From Trogon surrucura (taxonomy: Eukaryota; Chordata; Aves; Trogoniformes; Trogonidae), in assembly GCA_020746105.1 (NCBI GenBank), contig JAJGST010000022.1, forward strand, positions 1,518,276 through 1,582,275: a DNA stretch of 64,000 nucleotides, written 5' to 3'. The notes beneath the pieces are model-generated. The model ran no database searches. It saw only the letters and a list, made by a program, of their open reading frames with translations, and was not told the DNA's origin. Every line of letters begins with the position of its first letter. Position 1 is the stretch's first letter. The position numbers and the translations under genes are program-made. Below are positions 1 to 11,213 of the stretch, piece after piece.

Positions 1-290
1 TAAATGCACACTTTAGTTACAGCACAGTAATTGGATCCATATGAAGGAGTTTGGATACTTAATGCCTCTATAAAAGAGTGATTAATGATGTGAAGAACAC
101 CACAAAGTTAGAGAAAACTGGTTATCTCTACTTCCCTTTAACTTGCTGACAGGATCGGCAGTTGTCAGTAGTCAGGAGGAGTAGGGTGTTGAGTGTGATG
201 GTTCCAGCTATGTGAGCTTGGTTCCAGCCATCCCTGAGGTCCTCTGCAATCATATGTCCCTAAAGGTTCCCCTTTGTGCTGAGATGGATG

Positions 291-699
291 AGTTCTATGA
301 GGTGGAGAGCATCTTGCAGGTTGTTTGATTTTTACTGGTTGGTGGATCATTCTGAACTGTTAATTTTTGACTGGTGTAGCAAGTCACCAAGCAAATATTG
401 TTGTATAAGTTTAGTATCCAGCTCCCCACTGCTGCCAAGCCTGGGGCTTCGCCGGTGCCTGCTGGGGGGGGAGGGGGGAAGCTGGGTTCGAAATCGATTT
501 TGTATATATTTGTATATAGTTCATTATTTTTATTATTTCCTTATTAGTACTATTATTGGTTTATTAAAGCAGTTTTAGTTTTCTTTTTCAATCTGTAAGT
601 CTCTCTGCTTTATGAGTTCTATGAGGTGGAGACCATCTTGCAGGTTGTTTGATCTTTACTGGTTGGTGGATCGTTCTGAACTGTTAATTTTTGATTGGT
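291..699 (+). repeat. Local direct duplication (about 85 bp plus 44 bp)
   Basis: A segment at 291-371 recurs at 612-695 with a few mismatches. The stretch that follows it in the first copy (about 369-412) recurs, essentially identical, at about 2184-2227. The second copy of the unit is therefore split by the LTR at 700-2184. In the first copy the unit is followed by an LTR fragment (413-611), in the second by the 3' end of a CR1. This reads as a tandem duplication of roughly 320 bp followed by an LTR insertion into the second copy. No coding content is seen. Confidence 0.75.
413..611 (+). mobile_element. Truncated LTR fragment (ERVL-like family)
   Basis: This stretch matches the 3' third of the solo LTR at 4973-5762: the CCAGCTCCC segment, a G-rich run, TTTGTATATATTTGTATATAG, and a TTATTAAAGC polyadenylation-type signal. 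It stops abruptly where the duplicated flanking unit begins at 612. It lacks the LTR start and the terminal CA. Confidence 0.7.
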
Positions 700-2184
700 T
701 GTCATGGTTCAAGCCGACCACCTAGGCCGACAACAAAGAACCACGTGGTCTCCTGCTCACTCCTTTCCCCACCCCCATCTCCACAGGGATGTGGAGGGAG
801 AAAACTCAACCAAAAGGGCTCAAGGATTGAGATTAAGGACAGAGAGGATAGTAATCTACCACTTAAGATGACGGGTAAAAAACAGACAGACTTGGGCAGA
901 AAACATAAATTTAATTTACCACCACCATTTACGGAGCAGGATAGTGAGAGGAATACATGAATAAATACAACCCGATCTTAAATACACTCCCCCCCCCGTG
1001 GATATCCTACATTTTAGTTAGCTGTGCTGGCAGCACTGCGTTGCAGAGTTAAGACTTTTGTCCCTGAGCTCTTTTCTAAACAAGTACATAACTCTTGCTT
1101 GCTAATAATCAAAAGAGACCCTGACCAGCCAAGTACAGCTCATGTTGGGAGTTTGTCCATGAGAATGAACAGATAAGACACTTCTTGTACACCCGATGTG
1201 CATGGGAGTGAATGGGAGAGTGTGATCAAAACAGACCTGGGAAAGTCTGTTTTCTCTGTGTGATAAGAGAGTGATTGAGGGAGTACATGAGCTAATAACA
1301 ACCCTGGCGGTGTAGTCTGATCTCTTGTTTGTAACCCAAAAATAGTGCTTCTTGAAAGTAAGTATAAATATGTGTGCCTGCTTGCAGTAAAGCGAATTCC
1401 GTTTTCCACCATCTCGGAGTTCGTGCGTGCTTCTCAACACCCCCCACCCCTCCCATCTTCCCGGCTACCTCCTTCCCCCCCCCCCCCCCCCCCCCCCCCC
1501 CCCGCATCGATGCAAGAGGGGGCAGGTGGGGGAGAGGTGTGGTCCACCTGGCCATCATTCATCGTTCGTGACAGCTCCTCCTTGAGAAAGAGGGCTCCTC
1601 GCAGTCTCTCCTTCATGCCACCTCACAGTAGGCAATCCTCTTCCTCCTCCTGAGTCCATCGGAGCCACGGTTCACTTCGGGCTCATCCTCTACTGATGCT
1701 CGGTCTCTTCCCCCTCTCGCATGGGGCTCTTCATGTACCACTGCACCCTGGACCTTCTTGCCATCGTCAATCCCCTCAGCTTGCAGGCAATCATCTTCCA
1801 GCCATCTCACTCACCACAGGACTCCAGGGAAAGGTTCTGCTCCCGCACACTTCTCCCCCTCTTTCTGCTCCTGCACCCTTCCTCCTCCTCTCTTTCTTCT
1901 CAGGACCGTGTTCCTTTGTTTTCCTCTCACCTCCCCTCCTCCAGCAGAAAAGCTCCCAAACACAAAAGACAGAACAGCTCAAGACAAGAACCAAAAGGGA
2001 GAGAGAAAAATAGAGTCCCCTCATAAGTACCTTAATTGCTGAGGCGCTGATTGGCCTGGCCTTGGCCAGAGGCAGGTCCAACTTCTACCTGGGGGCTAGA
2101 GGAGGCTCTCGAATATTTGCAAGACCTATCCCCCACAGCTCTCCCCTCGTTTCCCCAAACACTGCCAGACTCAAACCCATGACA
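700..2184 (-). mobile_element. Solo LTR, about 1.49 kb
   Basis: It begins TGTCATGG and ends CCATGACA, a perfect 8-bp terminal inverted repeat. It is flanked by TTGGT (695-699) and CTGGT (2185-2189), a 5-bp target duplication with one mismatch. The intact site is visible in the first copy of the surrounding duplication near 369. The opening resembles the LTRs at 6031 and 41965 (TGTCNTGGTTTGACCC type), which are read on the minus strand. It contains a 29-C homopolymer at 1475-1503. No provirus interior is present. Confidence 0.7.
1475..1503 (+). repeat. Poly-C tract, 29 C
   Basis: This is an uninterrupted run of 29 cytosines inside the LTR at 700-2184, so G-rich on the minus strand. Its exact length is likely to be unreliable in the assembly. 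Confidence 0.95.
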
Positions 2185-2228
2185 CTGGTGTAGCAAGTCA
2201 CCAAGCAAATATTGTTGTATAAGTTTAC

Positions 2229-4967
2229 TTAAAATCATAGAATCATAGAACAATTTTGGTTGGAAAAGACCTTCAAGATCATCGAGTCCAACCTTTGTCC
2301 CAGCCCTATCAACACCACTAAACCATGTCCCTCAGCACAACATCTACCCAACTCTTAAACACCTCCAGGGATGGCGACTCAACCACCTCCCTGGGCAGCC
2401 TGTTCAATGGCTGACAAACATTTCAGTAAAGAAATTCTTCCTAATACCCAGCCTGAACCTCCCCTGGCGCAATTTAAATCCATTTCCCCTCGTCCTATCA
2501 CTCTTCGCTAGGGAGAACAGACCAGGCCGGTTTAGCTCAGTGGGTTGAGCATGGTGCTTGAAACACCAAGGTCACGGGTTCGATTCCTGTTCGGTTCTCA
2601 CATGTGTTGCCTGATCTAGTCGAGAGGTGGCGTCCCTGCTCACAACAGGGAGGCTGGATTAAAATGATCTCTCAGGTCCCTTCCAGCCCAGGCCATTCTA
2701 TGATGAAATGAAAGATAACCTCTGCCTCTCTCCAAACTCCCTTCAGGTAGTTGTAGAGGGCGATGAGGTCTCCCCTCAATCTCCTCTTCTCTAGGCTACA
2801 TAACCCCAGATCTCTCAGCCTTTCCTCATACGACTTGTGTTCTAAGCCCTTTCCAGCACCTCAGTGTCCCTCTTGTAGTGAGGGGCCCAAAACTGGACAC
2901 AGTACTCAAGGTGCGGCCTCACCAAAGCCAAGTAGAGGGGAATGATCACCTCCCTGCTCCTGCTGGCAATACCATTCCTGATACAAGCCAGGATGCCATT
3001 GGCCCTCTTGGCCACCTGGGCACACTGCTGACTCCTGTTCAGCTGGCTGTCCATCCACACGCCCAGGTCCCTCTCTTCCTGGCAGCTCTCCAGCCACTCC
3101 TCCCCAAGCCTGTAGTGCTGCTGGGGGTTGTGGTCGAAGTGCAGGACCTGGTATTTGGCCTTATTGAAACTCATGTGATTGGCCTTGGCCCAGCGACCCA
3201 GCTATCCAGCCTACTGAGCCTTGAGGGACGCCACTCGTGACCGGCTACCAACTGGATTTAACTCCATTCACCACCACTCTTTGGGCCAGGCAATCCAGCA
3301 ATATTTTTACCCAGCAAAGCGTATGCCCGTCCTTGCCAAGAGCAGTCAATTTCTCTGGGAGAATGCTGTGGGAAATGGTGTCAAAGGCTTTACAAAAGTC
3401 CAGGTAGACAACATCCACAGCCTTTCCTTCATCCACCAAGCAGGTCACATTGTCATAGAAGGAGATGAGGTTAGTCCAGCAGGACCTGCCTTTCATAAAC
3501 CCATGTTGAATGGACCTGATCGCATGATTGTCCTGTACATGCTGCGTGATGGCACTCAAGATGATCTGCTCCGTAACCTTCCCTAGCACCGAGGCCGGGC
3601 TGTCAGGCCTGTAGTTCCCCAGATCCTCCTCCCAGCCCTTCTTGTAAACGGGCATCACATTTGCTAACCTCCAGTCCACTGGGACCTCCCCAGTTATTCA
3701 GGACTGCTGATAATAATGATGGAAAGTGGCTTGGGGAGAACCACCGCCAGCACCCTCAGTACCCTTGGGTGGATACCATCTGGCCCCATAGATTTGTCTG
3801 TGTCTAAGTGGTTTAGCTCAAACCAGGACATTGGTTCAGCAGGTTTCTTACCGTTTCTCCTTGGATTATGGGGTCTTCATTCTACTCCCCGTCTTTCTGC
3901 TCAGGGAGCTGGGTACCTCGAAAACAATTGGTCTCACTATTAAAGACTGAGGCAAAGGAGGTATTAAGTACCTCAGCCTTTTCCTCATCCTTTGTCTCTG
4001 TGTTTCCCCCTGCATCCAAGAAAGGATGGAGATTCTCCTTAGCCCTCCTTTTGCTATTAATGTATTTCTAGAAACATTTTTTATTGTCTTTTACGGCAGT
4101 AGCTGGATTAAGTTCTAGATGGGCTTTGGCCCTTCTAATTTTTTCCTAGCATAACTTCATGATATCTTTGTAGTCTTTGATATCTGAGTTGCCTGCCCTT
4201 TCTTCAAAAGGTCATAAACTCTTTTTTTTTTCCCTGAGTTCCAGCCAAAATACTCTGTTCAGCCAGGCCGGCCTTCTACCCCGCTGGCTCATCTTTTGGC
4301 ATATGGGGATGGCCTCTTTAAGACTTCCTTCTTGAAGAATGTCCAGCTTTCCTGGACTTCTTTGCCCTTCAGGACTGCCTCCCAAGGGACTCTGTCAACT
4401 AGGCCCCTAAACAGGACAAATTCTGCTGTCCAGAAATGTAAGATAGCAGTTCTGCTGACCCCTCTCCTTACTTCTCTGAGAATTGAAAACTCTCTCATTT
4501 TGTGATCGTTATGCTGAAGAGGGCCTCTAACCGTCACATCACCCACAAGTCCCTCTCTGTTCACAAAGAGCAGGTGCAGCGAGGTGCCTTCCCCAGTTGG
4601 CTCGCTCACCAGCTGTGTCAGGAAGTTATCTTCCACACATTCCAGGAACCTCCTGGACTGTTTCCTCTCTGCTAGTAAGCTGAAGTCCCCCACAAGAACA
4701 AGGGCTAGCAATCATGAGGCTTCTCCCAGCTGCTTACAAAGTGTTTCATCTGCCTCTTCATCCTGGTTGGTTGGTGTATAACAGACTCCCGCCACGATAT
4801 CTGCCTTGGCCTTGCCCCTGATTCTTACCCATAAACGCTCAACCCTATCATCACCACCATCAATCTTTAGACAGTCAAAACACTCCTTAACATACAGGGC
4901 TATCCCACTACCTCTCCTTCCTTGCCTATCCCTTCTGAAGGAGCTGCCCAGGAGCTAGCCCCTGTAT
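2229..4967 (-). mobile_element. CR1 LINE, long 5'-truncated copy
   Basis: The 3' tail (AATCATAGAATCATAG) lies at 2229 and the element reads leftward on the minus strand. Degraded ORF2 is recognisable. Around 2842-3174 minus lies the C-terminal part ([35 protein letters not shown]). Around 3245-3679 minus lies the RT region ([35 protein letters not shown]). The endonuclease side (LVLVGDFSLL) is near 4711. The frames are broken and about 3180-3240 carries a deletion. A SINE interrupts it at 2525-2705. It is a non-functional copy. Confidence 0.85.
2525..2705 (+). mobile_element. tRNA-derived SINE with CR1-like tail
   Basis: The head is tRNA-like: A box TAGCTCAGTGGG at 2533-2544 and B box GGTTCGATTCC at 2577-2587, which are internal RNA polymerase III promoter elements. 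The body (GAGAGGTGGCGTCCCTGC) leads into a CR1 3'-end tail (GGTCCCTTCCAGCCCAGGCCATTCTATGA). This is the architecture of songbird tRNA/CR1 SINEs such as TguSINE1, which depend on CR1 for movement. It sits inside the CR1 at 2229-4967. A second copy is at 39572. Confidence 0.8.
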
Positions 4968-4972
4968 CCCAG

Positions 4973-5762
4973 TGTCCTGGTTTGAGCTAAACGAAACCAA
5001 TTCTGTTCAGTGATTTTTGCTTTTCAGCTCAGTCTCTTCTAAGGGACGGCACTTTCTGAAGTCAGCAGCATGTTTTTGCAGACAGTGTGTGCTACTGGCA
5101 GTGATAACACCTGATGTTACGGTTACTGCCTGGGACTGGTATGCAGAAAGGCTTTTGCTTATACTGGTTCCTCTAGTGACCAAGGCCACTGCTGGCTCTT
5201 GTGTGCCACGCTGGGGGTGCCAGGAAGTAAAAGGGGTCACAAGGAAGTAAAAGGTTGCACCTCCGGTGAGTAACAGACAGGACAGGTGACCTACAAGAGT
5301 ATTCCATTCCATCTACATCATATTCAGCATAAAGCTGAGGGATCACGGGGTTTAAGGCCTCTTCTTCAGTGGCCAGCATCCAAGGAGGACTCCATCTGAT
5401 CTTCTGCCTTTGATTCTGATCCTGAGTTCCTGAATCCAGTTCCTGTGTCCAGCTCCCTGCCGCTGCCGAGCTTGGGGCTTCCCGGGTGCCCGCCTGCTCT
5501 GAAGCATCAGTGGGGATTGCTATCGGGGGGGGGGGGGGAGGGGGGGAAGTTGGGTTCAATATTGGGTTTGTATATATTTGTATATAGTACATTATTTTTA
5601 TAATTTCCTTATTAGTACTATTATTGTTTTATTAAAGCTGGTTTAGTTTTCCAGTCTGTAAGTCTCTGCCTTATTCCATTTCCCTTCCTTTTTGGGGGAG
5701 GGAGAGGGGGCTAGAGAGCATCTGTCAGTGTTCAGTGGCTGGCCCAGCCCTAACCCTTGACA
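4973..5762 (+). mobile_element. Solo LTR, 790 bp, ERVL-like
   Basis: It begins TGTCCTGGTTTGAGCTAAA and ends ACCCTTGACA. Both flanks carry CCCAG (4968-4972 and 5763-5767), a perfect 5-bp target duplication. A TATA-like motif (CAGCATAAAGC) lies near 5325 and TTATTAAAGC near 5630 looks like the polyadenylation region. A G-run lies near 5525. It is the same family as the LTRs at 8765, 20756 and 56054. No gag, pol or env is attached. Confidence 0.82.
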
Positions 5763-6030
5763 CCCAGTCTCCCCAGTTACTGCCACCTGGACATGTGAGC
5801 CTCTGAGGTCTGCAACATCACCCCAGTTTCTGGTACAAGACTGTTTCACTCACAGGCTCGTGCACACACTCACATACACACAAACCAAGCCCCCCCTCAG
5901 CAGTCTGGGACTTCCCCAGTCTCTCTGGTAGCTAATCCCATGCCCTCTGGTGTCTCCCTTAGAGACATACACACTTGTCTCAGAGACCACTTCACCTACT
6001 CACTGGGTAGTCTGACTTTCTATTCACTAG
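5763..6030. other. LTR-like remnant, unassigned (left part)
   Basis: This short stretch (CCAGTTACTGCCACCTGG, a CACACA-rich run) resembles DNA on the far side of the LTR at 6031-7219 (TCCAGTTGCTGGCACCAAGG near 7257). It also resembles LTR-like DNA at about 22330-22480. It is probably an older LTR split by the LTR at 6031. No gene is seen. Confidence 0.4.
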
Positions 6031-7219
6031 TGTCCTGGTTTGACCCTGGCCGGCCGCCAGGTACCCACACAGCCGCTCTCTCACTCCCCCTTCACTGCTA
6101 AACAGGGGGAGAAAATATTTCCAAGGGCTCAGGGTTTGAGATAAGGACAGGGAGATCACCCTCATTTACCGTCCCGGGCAAAACAGACTCAGTTTTGGGG
6201 AAATTAGGTACATTTATCTAAAAGAACTAATCAGAGAGGAATAGTGAGAAGTGAGAAAGAGCAAACAGATCTTAACAAACAGAACACCTTCCCCCCATCC
6301 CTCCCTTCTTCCCGGGCTTAACATCAATCCCGGTTTCTCCACCTCCTCCCCCCCGAGCGGCGCAGGGGGACAGGGAGTGGGGGTTGCGGTCAGTTCATTC
6401 GACGTTGGTTTCACCGCTGCTTCACTCCGGGGGAGGACCCTTCACTCTTCCCCAGGTCATTGTGGGGTCCCTCTCATGGGAGACAAGCTTCACGCTCTCT
6501 TCTCCAGCGTGAGTCGTCCCACGAAGGGCAATTCATCACAAACTGCCCAACGTGAGACACCTCACAAGGTGCAGCCCACCCCCTGTGAGTCTGAGGCGCA
6601 GTCCTTCAGGGGAAACTGCTCCAGCGTGAGTCCCCCGCAGCGTCCCAAAAGTCCCACCGGCCAACCTGCTCCAGCGTGGGCATTCCTCTCTTCCACGGGC
6701 TACAGGTTCCGGCAGCGACTTGCTCTGATGCGGGCCTCCCACGGGCTACAGCCCCCTTCAGGCATCCACCCACACGGCGTGGAGTCCTCGGTGGACATCT
6801 ACGCGGTGATCCTCACGGTGGACATCTGCACCTCGCCCATGGGCTGCAGGGGGACAACCCGCTTCACCATGGTCTTCACCACGGACCCGGGGGACTCTCT
6901 CTGCTCCGGCGCCTGGAGCTCATCCTCCCCTCCCCTCCTTCTTCACTGACCTTGGTGTCTGCACAGATTCTCACTCCTCCATCTCTGTGCCAGCTGTTAT
7001 GGCGCAGTTCTTTGTCCCTGTTCTTAAATATGTTTTTCACAGAGGCGTTCCTCTGCTATCACCTTACTGATAGGCTCAGCCTTGGCCAGCGGTGGGTCCC
7101 TCTTTGCAGCCAGCTGACATTGGCTCTGTCAAACTTGGGGAGCTTCTAGCAGCTTCTTGTAGAAGCCACCCTGCAGCTCCCCCCCCGCCGCCAAAATCCG
7201 GCCAGGCCAAACCAAAACA
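6031..7219 (-). mobile_element. Solo LTR, 1.19 kb
   Basis: It begins TGTCCTGGTTTGACCCTGGCC and ends AAAACA. It is flanked by ACTAG at 6026-6030 and 7220-7224, a perfect 5-bp target duplication. The open frames inside it (for example 6251-6949) read through low-complexity and CAC/GTG-rich LTR sequence and have no protein features. The same family is at 41965-43697, where the middle is deleted. Confidence 0.82.
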
Positions 7220-7224
7220 ACTAG

Positions 7225-7566
7225 CAATCATACACTTGCTCACACACCCTGAGTCTCTCCAGTTGCTGGCACCAAGGACACATGGGCCCCTATGACCATG
7301 CAGTATTACTTGGGCTTTGAGCTGTGTTGCAAGATACAAACAACACTGCCCACTAAAATGGAAAAACAACAACAAAAAGTCAACTTGAGATAAACACATA
7401 CATGGCTTCCTTTCTGCAGGCTTCCGACATAGGCGTTTCCTCATCCTTAGTTCAATGACCCCAATAGAGCATTTAAAAAATGTCTGCCTGGTTCATTTCT
7501 TATATATGTGTAATAGCATTGTGTTAGAAGACACGTCTATGCCATTGCTTCTGCTAAAAGATATTT
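7225..7566. other. LTR-like remnant and AT-rich DNA, no gene
   Basis: This stretch continues the remnant interrupted by the LTR at 6031-7219 and then becomes nondescript A-rich DNA. I see no gene, RNA or promoter in it. Confidence 0.4.
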
Positions 7567-7623
7567 AGAATAGAATAGAATAGAATAGAATAGAATAGAA
7601 TAGAATAGAATAGAATAGAATAG
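7567..7623. repeat. (AGAAT)n microsatellite
   Basis: About eleven perfect units of the pentamer AGAAT sit at the 3' end of the minus-strand CR1 that follows. It probably grew from that element's short 3'-terminal repeat. Confidence 0.95.
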
Positions 7624-8764
7624 TTCATTTGAAAGGAACCTACAACAGTCATCTAGTCCAACCGTCTGACCACTAGCTGACCAAAAGTTAAAGCATGTTA
7701 TTAAGGGCATTTTCCAAATGCCTCTTAAACAGTGACAGGCATGGGGCATTGACCACCTCTCTAGGAAGCCTGTTCCAGTGTTTGACCACCCTCTCAGCAA
7801 AGAAATGCTTCCTACAGTCAAGTCTAAACCTCCCCTGGTGCAGCTTTAAACCATTCCCATGCGTGCTGTCACTGGATACCAGAGAGAAGAGATCAGCACC
7901 TCCCTCTCCACTTCCCCTCCTCAGGAAGCTGCAGAGAGCGATGAGGTCATCCCTTAGACTCCTTTTCTCCAAACCTGACAAACCCAAAGTCCTCAGCCAC
8001 TCCTCATAGGACGTGCCATCCAGCCTTTTCACCAGCTTTGTCGCCTTCCTCTGGATACATTCAAGTACCTTAACATCCTTCTTAAATTGCGGGGCCCAGA
8101 ACTGCACACAGTACTCAAGGTGAGGCCACACCAGTGCTAAACACAACGGGATCATAATTTCTTTTGACCAGCTGGTTATAATGTGTTTGAATCATCCCAG
8201 ACTGCAGTTTTCCCTCTTGGCTGCCAAGGGCACATTGATAACTCCGACTGAACCTGCTGTCAACCAGCACCCCCAGATCCCTTTCTGCAGGGTTGCTCTC
8301 CAGCCTCTCCTCTCCCAATTTATACTTGCGTCTGGCGTTACTCCATCCCAGGTGCAGAATCTGGCATTTGTTCTTGTTGCATTTCATGCCAATCTATCTA
8401 GATCCCTCTGCAAGGCTTCTTGTCCATCAAGAGAGTCAACAGCACCTCCCAGTTTGGTCTTATCAGCAAACTTGCTAAGGATTCATTCAACTCCTGCATC
8501 CAGATAACTGATAAAAATATTCAACAGAACTGGCCTCGAACCCTGAGAAACACTGCTGGTCACCAGCAAGATGTAGCCACATTCACTACAACCTTTTGAG
8601 ACCTGCCATTCAGCCAGTTCTTCACCCAGCGCACCGTGTACCTGCGCATCTCGCAGTTGGACAACTTGTCCAGAAGGATGTTGTGAGGGATAGCATCAAA
8701 AGCCTTACTAAAATCCAGAAAAAACTACATCCACCACCTTCCCTTCATCCACTAGATGGGTGAC

Positions 8765-10851
8765 TGTCGTGGGTTAGGGCTAGGCCGGCCACTAAAACGT
8801 GGACAGACGCTCTCTAACTCCCTCTCTAAACCCCTCTCCCCCCCGCCAAATGGGAAGGAAAAGGGAATGAGGCAGAGAGACTTATGAGTTAGAAAAGAAA
8901 ACTAAAACAGCTTTAATGAAACAATAATAGAAATAATCGTGAAATGATAAAAACAAAGAACAGAGAGAGCCTACATCCCCCGCTAGACCCAGAGGAAATA
9001 TAGTAACAAAGGATGAGGATAAGGCTGAGGTGCTTAATGCCACCTTTGCCTCAGTCTTTAGTAGAAGTAACACCTGTACTGAGGGAAGCCAGCCCCCCAA
9101 GCCAAGAGAATGGGACCGGGAGCAAAATGTCTCCCCCAAAATTCACGAGGAGGTGGTCAGGGACCTACTCCTCCACGTCGACGTCCACAAATCTATGGGG
9201 CCAGATGGGATTTATCCTAGAGTCCTGAGAGAGCTGGCAGGGGTGCTCACCAGGCCGCTCTCCTTCATTTATCAGCAGTCCTGGCTGACTGGAGAGGTCC
9301 CAGCTGATTGGAAGACAGCAAATATAACACCCATCTATAAGAAGGGAAGGAAGGATGACCTGGGAAATTACAGGCCTGTCAGTTTGACTTCAGTGCCAGG
9401 GAAGCTGATGGAGCAGATCATCCTGAGTTCCATTAGGCAGCACATGCAGGACAACCAGGTGATCAGACCCAGTCAGCATGGGTTTGTGAAGGGCAGGTCC
9501 TGTTTAACAAACCTGATCTCCTTCTATGACTGGGTGACCCACTTGCTGGATGAAGGAAAGGCTGGGGATGTCATTTATCTCAACTTTAGTAAGGCACTCG
9601 ACACAGTTGCCAGCAGTGTGCCCAGGTGGCCAAGAAGGCCAACGGCATCCTGGCCTGAATCAGGAGCAGTGTAGTCAGCAGGAGCAGGGAGGTGATCATT
9701 CTCCTCTACTCGGCTTCGGTGAGGCCGCACCTCGAGTACTGTGTCCAGTTTTGGGCCCCTCACTACAAGAGGGACGTTGAGGTGCTGGAGAGAGTACAGA
9801 GGCGGGCTGCCTAGGTGGGAAAGGGCTTAGAACACAAGTCGTATGAGGAAAGGCTTAGAGATCTGGGGCTGTTTAGCCTGGAGAAGAGGAGATTGAGGGG
9901 AGACCTCATCGCCCTCTACAACTACCTGAAGGGAGGTTGTAGAGAAGCAGGGGTTGGTCTGTTCTCCCTAGTGGAGAGTGATAGGACGAGGGGAAATGGA
10001 TTTAAATTGCACCAGGGGAGGTTCAGGTTAGATATTAGGAAGAATTTCTTTACTGAAATGTTTGTCAGCCATTAAACAGGCCGCCCAGGGAGGTGGTTGA
10101 GTCGCCATCCCTGGAGGTGTTTAAGAGACGGGTGGATGTTGCGTTGGGGGATATCGTTTAGCCGGTTGATAGGGCTGGGACAAAGGCTGGACTCAATGAT
10201 CTTGAAGGTCTCTTCCAGCTGAAACTATTCTTTCATTCTAACTATATACAACTATATATAAGTCCGGTATCGAACTCGGCTCCCCCTCCCCCGACAGCAA
10301 TCACCACTGGTGCTGCAGAACAGGAGGCACTGGGGAAGCCCCAGGCTCAGTGTCGGTGGGGAGCTGGACGCGGCAGCTGGATTTGGGAACTCAGGATCTG
10401 GATCAAAAGCAGGAGATCGGACGGAGCCCTCCCTGGATGCTGGCCACTGAAGAAAGAGAGAGCGAGCTAAACTCTCGTGATCCCTCAATTTATACTGAAT
10501 ATGACGTATATGGGATGGAATACTCTTGTAGGTCACCTGTCCTGCCTATTACCCCCCCAGAGGTGCAACCTTTTACTTCCCTGTGACCCCTCTTACTACC
10601 CAGCACCCCCAGCGTGACACACAGGAGCCAGCAGTGGCCTTGGTCACTATAGGAATCAGTATAAGCAAGAGCCTTTCTGCATCCCAGTCCCAGGCAGTAA
10701 CTGTAAACATCAGGTGTTATCACTGCCAGTAGCACGCACTGTCTGCAAAAACATGCTGCTGACTTCAGAACGTGCAGCCTCTTAGAAGAGACTGAGCTGG
10801 AAAGTAAAAATCACTGAACAGAATTGGTTTCATTTAGCTCAAACCAGGACA
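8765..10851 (-). mobile_element. ERVL-like LTR carrying a CR1 insertion
   Basis: On the plus strand it reads TGTCGTGGGTTAGGGC to CCAGGACA, the reverse complement of the family seen at 4973. The flanks GTGAC at 8760-8764 and 10852-10856 are a perfect 5-bp target duplication inside the older CR1. The LTR sequence stops near 8962 and resumes near 10236, where a plus-strand CR1 has landed. Without that insert it would be about 810 bp, matching the intact copy at 20756-21568. Confidence 0.85.
8963..10235 (+). mobile_element. CR1 LINE fragment with internal deletion
   Basis: The frame 9030-9674 encodes the linker and RT start of CR1 ORF2 ([55 protein letters not shown]). It then jumps at about 9603, just after RT motif A (VIYLNFSKALDT), into the C-terminal region ([18 protein letters not shown]). 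RT motifs B and C (the FADD box) are therefore missing. The C-terminal frame continues to about 10075 and the 3' UTR ends near 10235. It lies inside the LTR at 8765-10851 and cannot encode an active RT. Confidence 0.82.
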
Positions 10852-11213
10852 GTGACCTTATTGCAGAAGGATATAAAATTGCTTAAACGGGACTTTCCCT
10901 TTGTGAACCCATGTTGACTGTGCCTGATGATTGCATTGTTCTTGAAATGTCTTTCAGTAGTGCCCGGTATGATCTTCTCTATAATTTGTCCAGGTACTGA
11001 GGTTAGACTAACAGGTCTGTAGTTTCCCAGGTCTTCCCTCACGCCCTTCTTTTAAGCAGAATAATGGTGGCTAGCTTCCAGTCAGCAGGGACCTCCCCAG
11101 ACTCCCAAGACCTTTGGTAGATGATCAAGAGGGCTCCTGCCATAACATCCACTTGCTCCTTCAGCACTCTGGGATGAATCCCTTCAGGCCCATGGACTTG
11201 TGAACATTCAGCT

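Larger units (their letters stand above)
7624..11213 (-). mobile_element. CR1 LINE split by an LTR insertion
   Basis: CR1 sequence runs minus from 7624 to 8764 and resumes at 10857-11213. The join across the LTR at 8765-10851 is seamless apart from the GTGAC duplication. In the first part, about 7688-8155 minus encodes the C-terminal ORF2 region ([31 protein letters not shown]). In the second part, 10839-11299 minus encodes the RT N-terminal side ([40 protein letters not shown]). Frames are broken by indels. Confidence 0.85.

Noticed and set aside
2525..2600. A tRNA gene
   Set aside because: The A and B boxes are present, but the sequence runs into a CR1-like tail, a near-copy exists at 39572, and the cloverleaf is incomplete. 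It is a SINE, not a functional tRNA gene.
6251..6949. A 232-codon plus-strand frame as a gene
   Set aside because: It lies wholly inside the LTR at 6031-7219, is Pro/Ser-rich with no domain, and related frames appear in the LTR at 41965-43697 only because of shared descent.
7567..7623. CRISPR-like or satellite array
   Set aside because: It is a simple pentamer microsatellite at a CR1 3' end without spacers.
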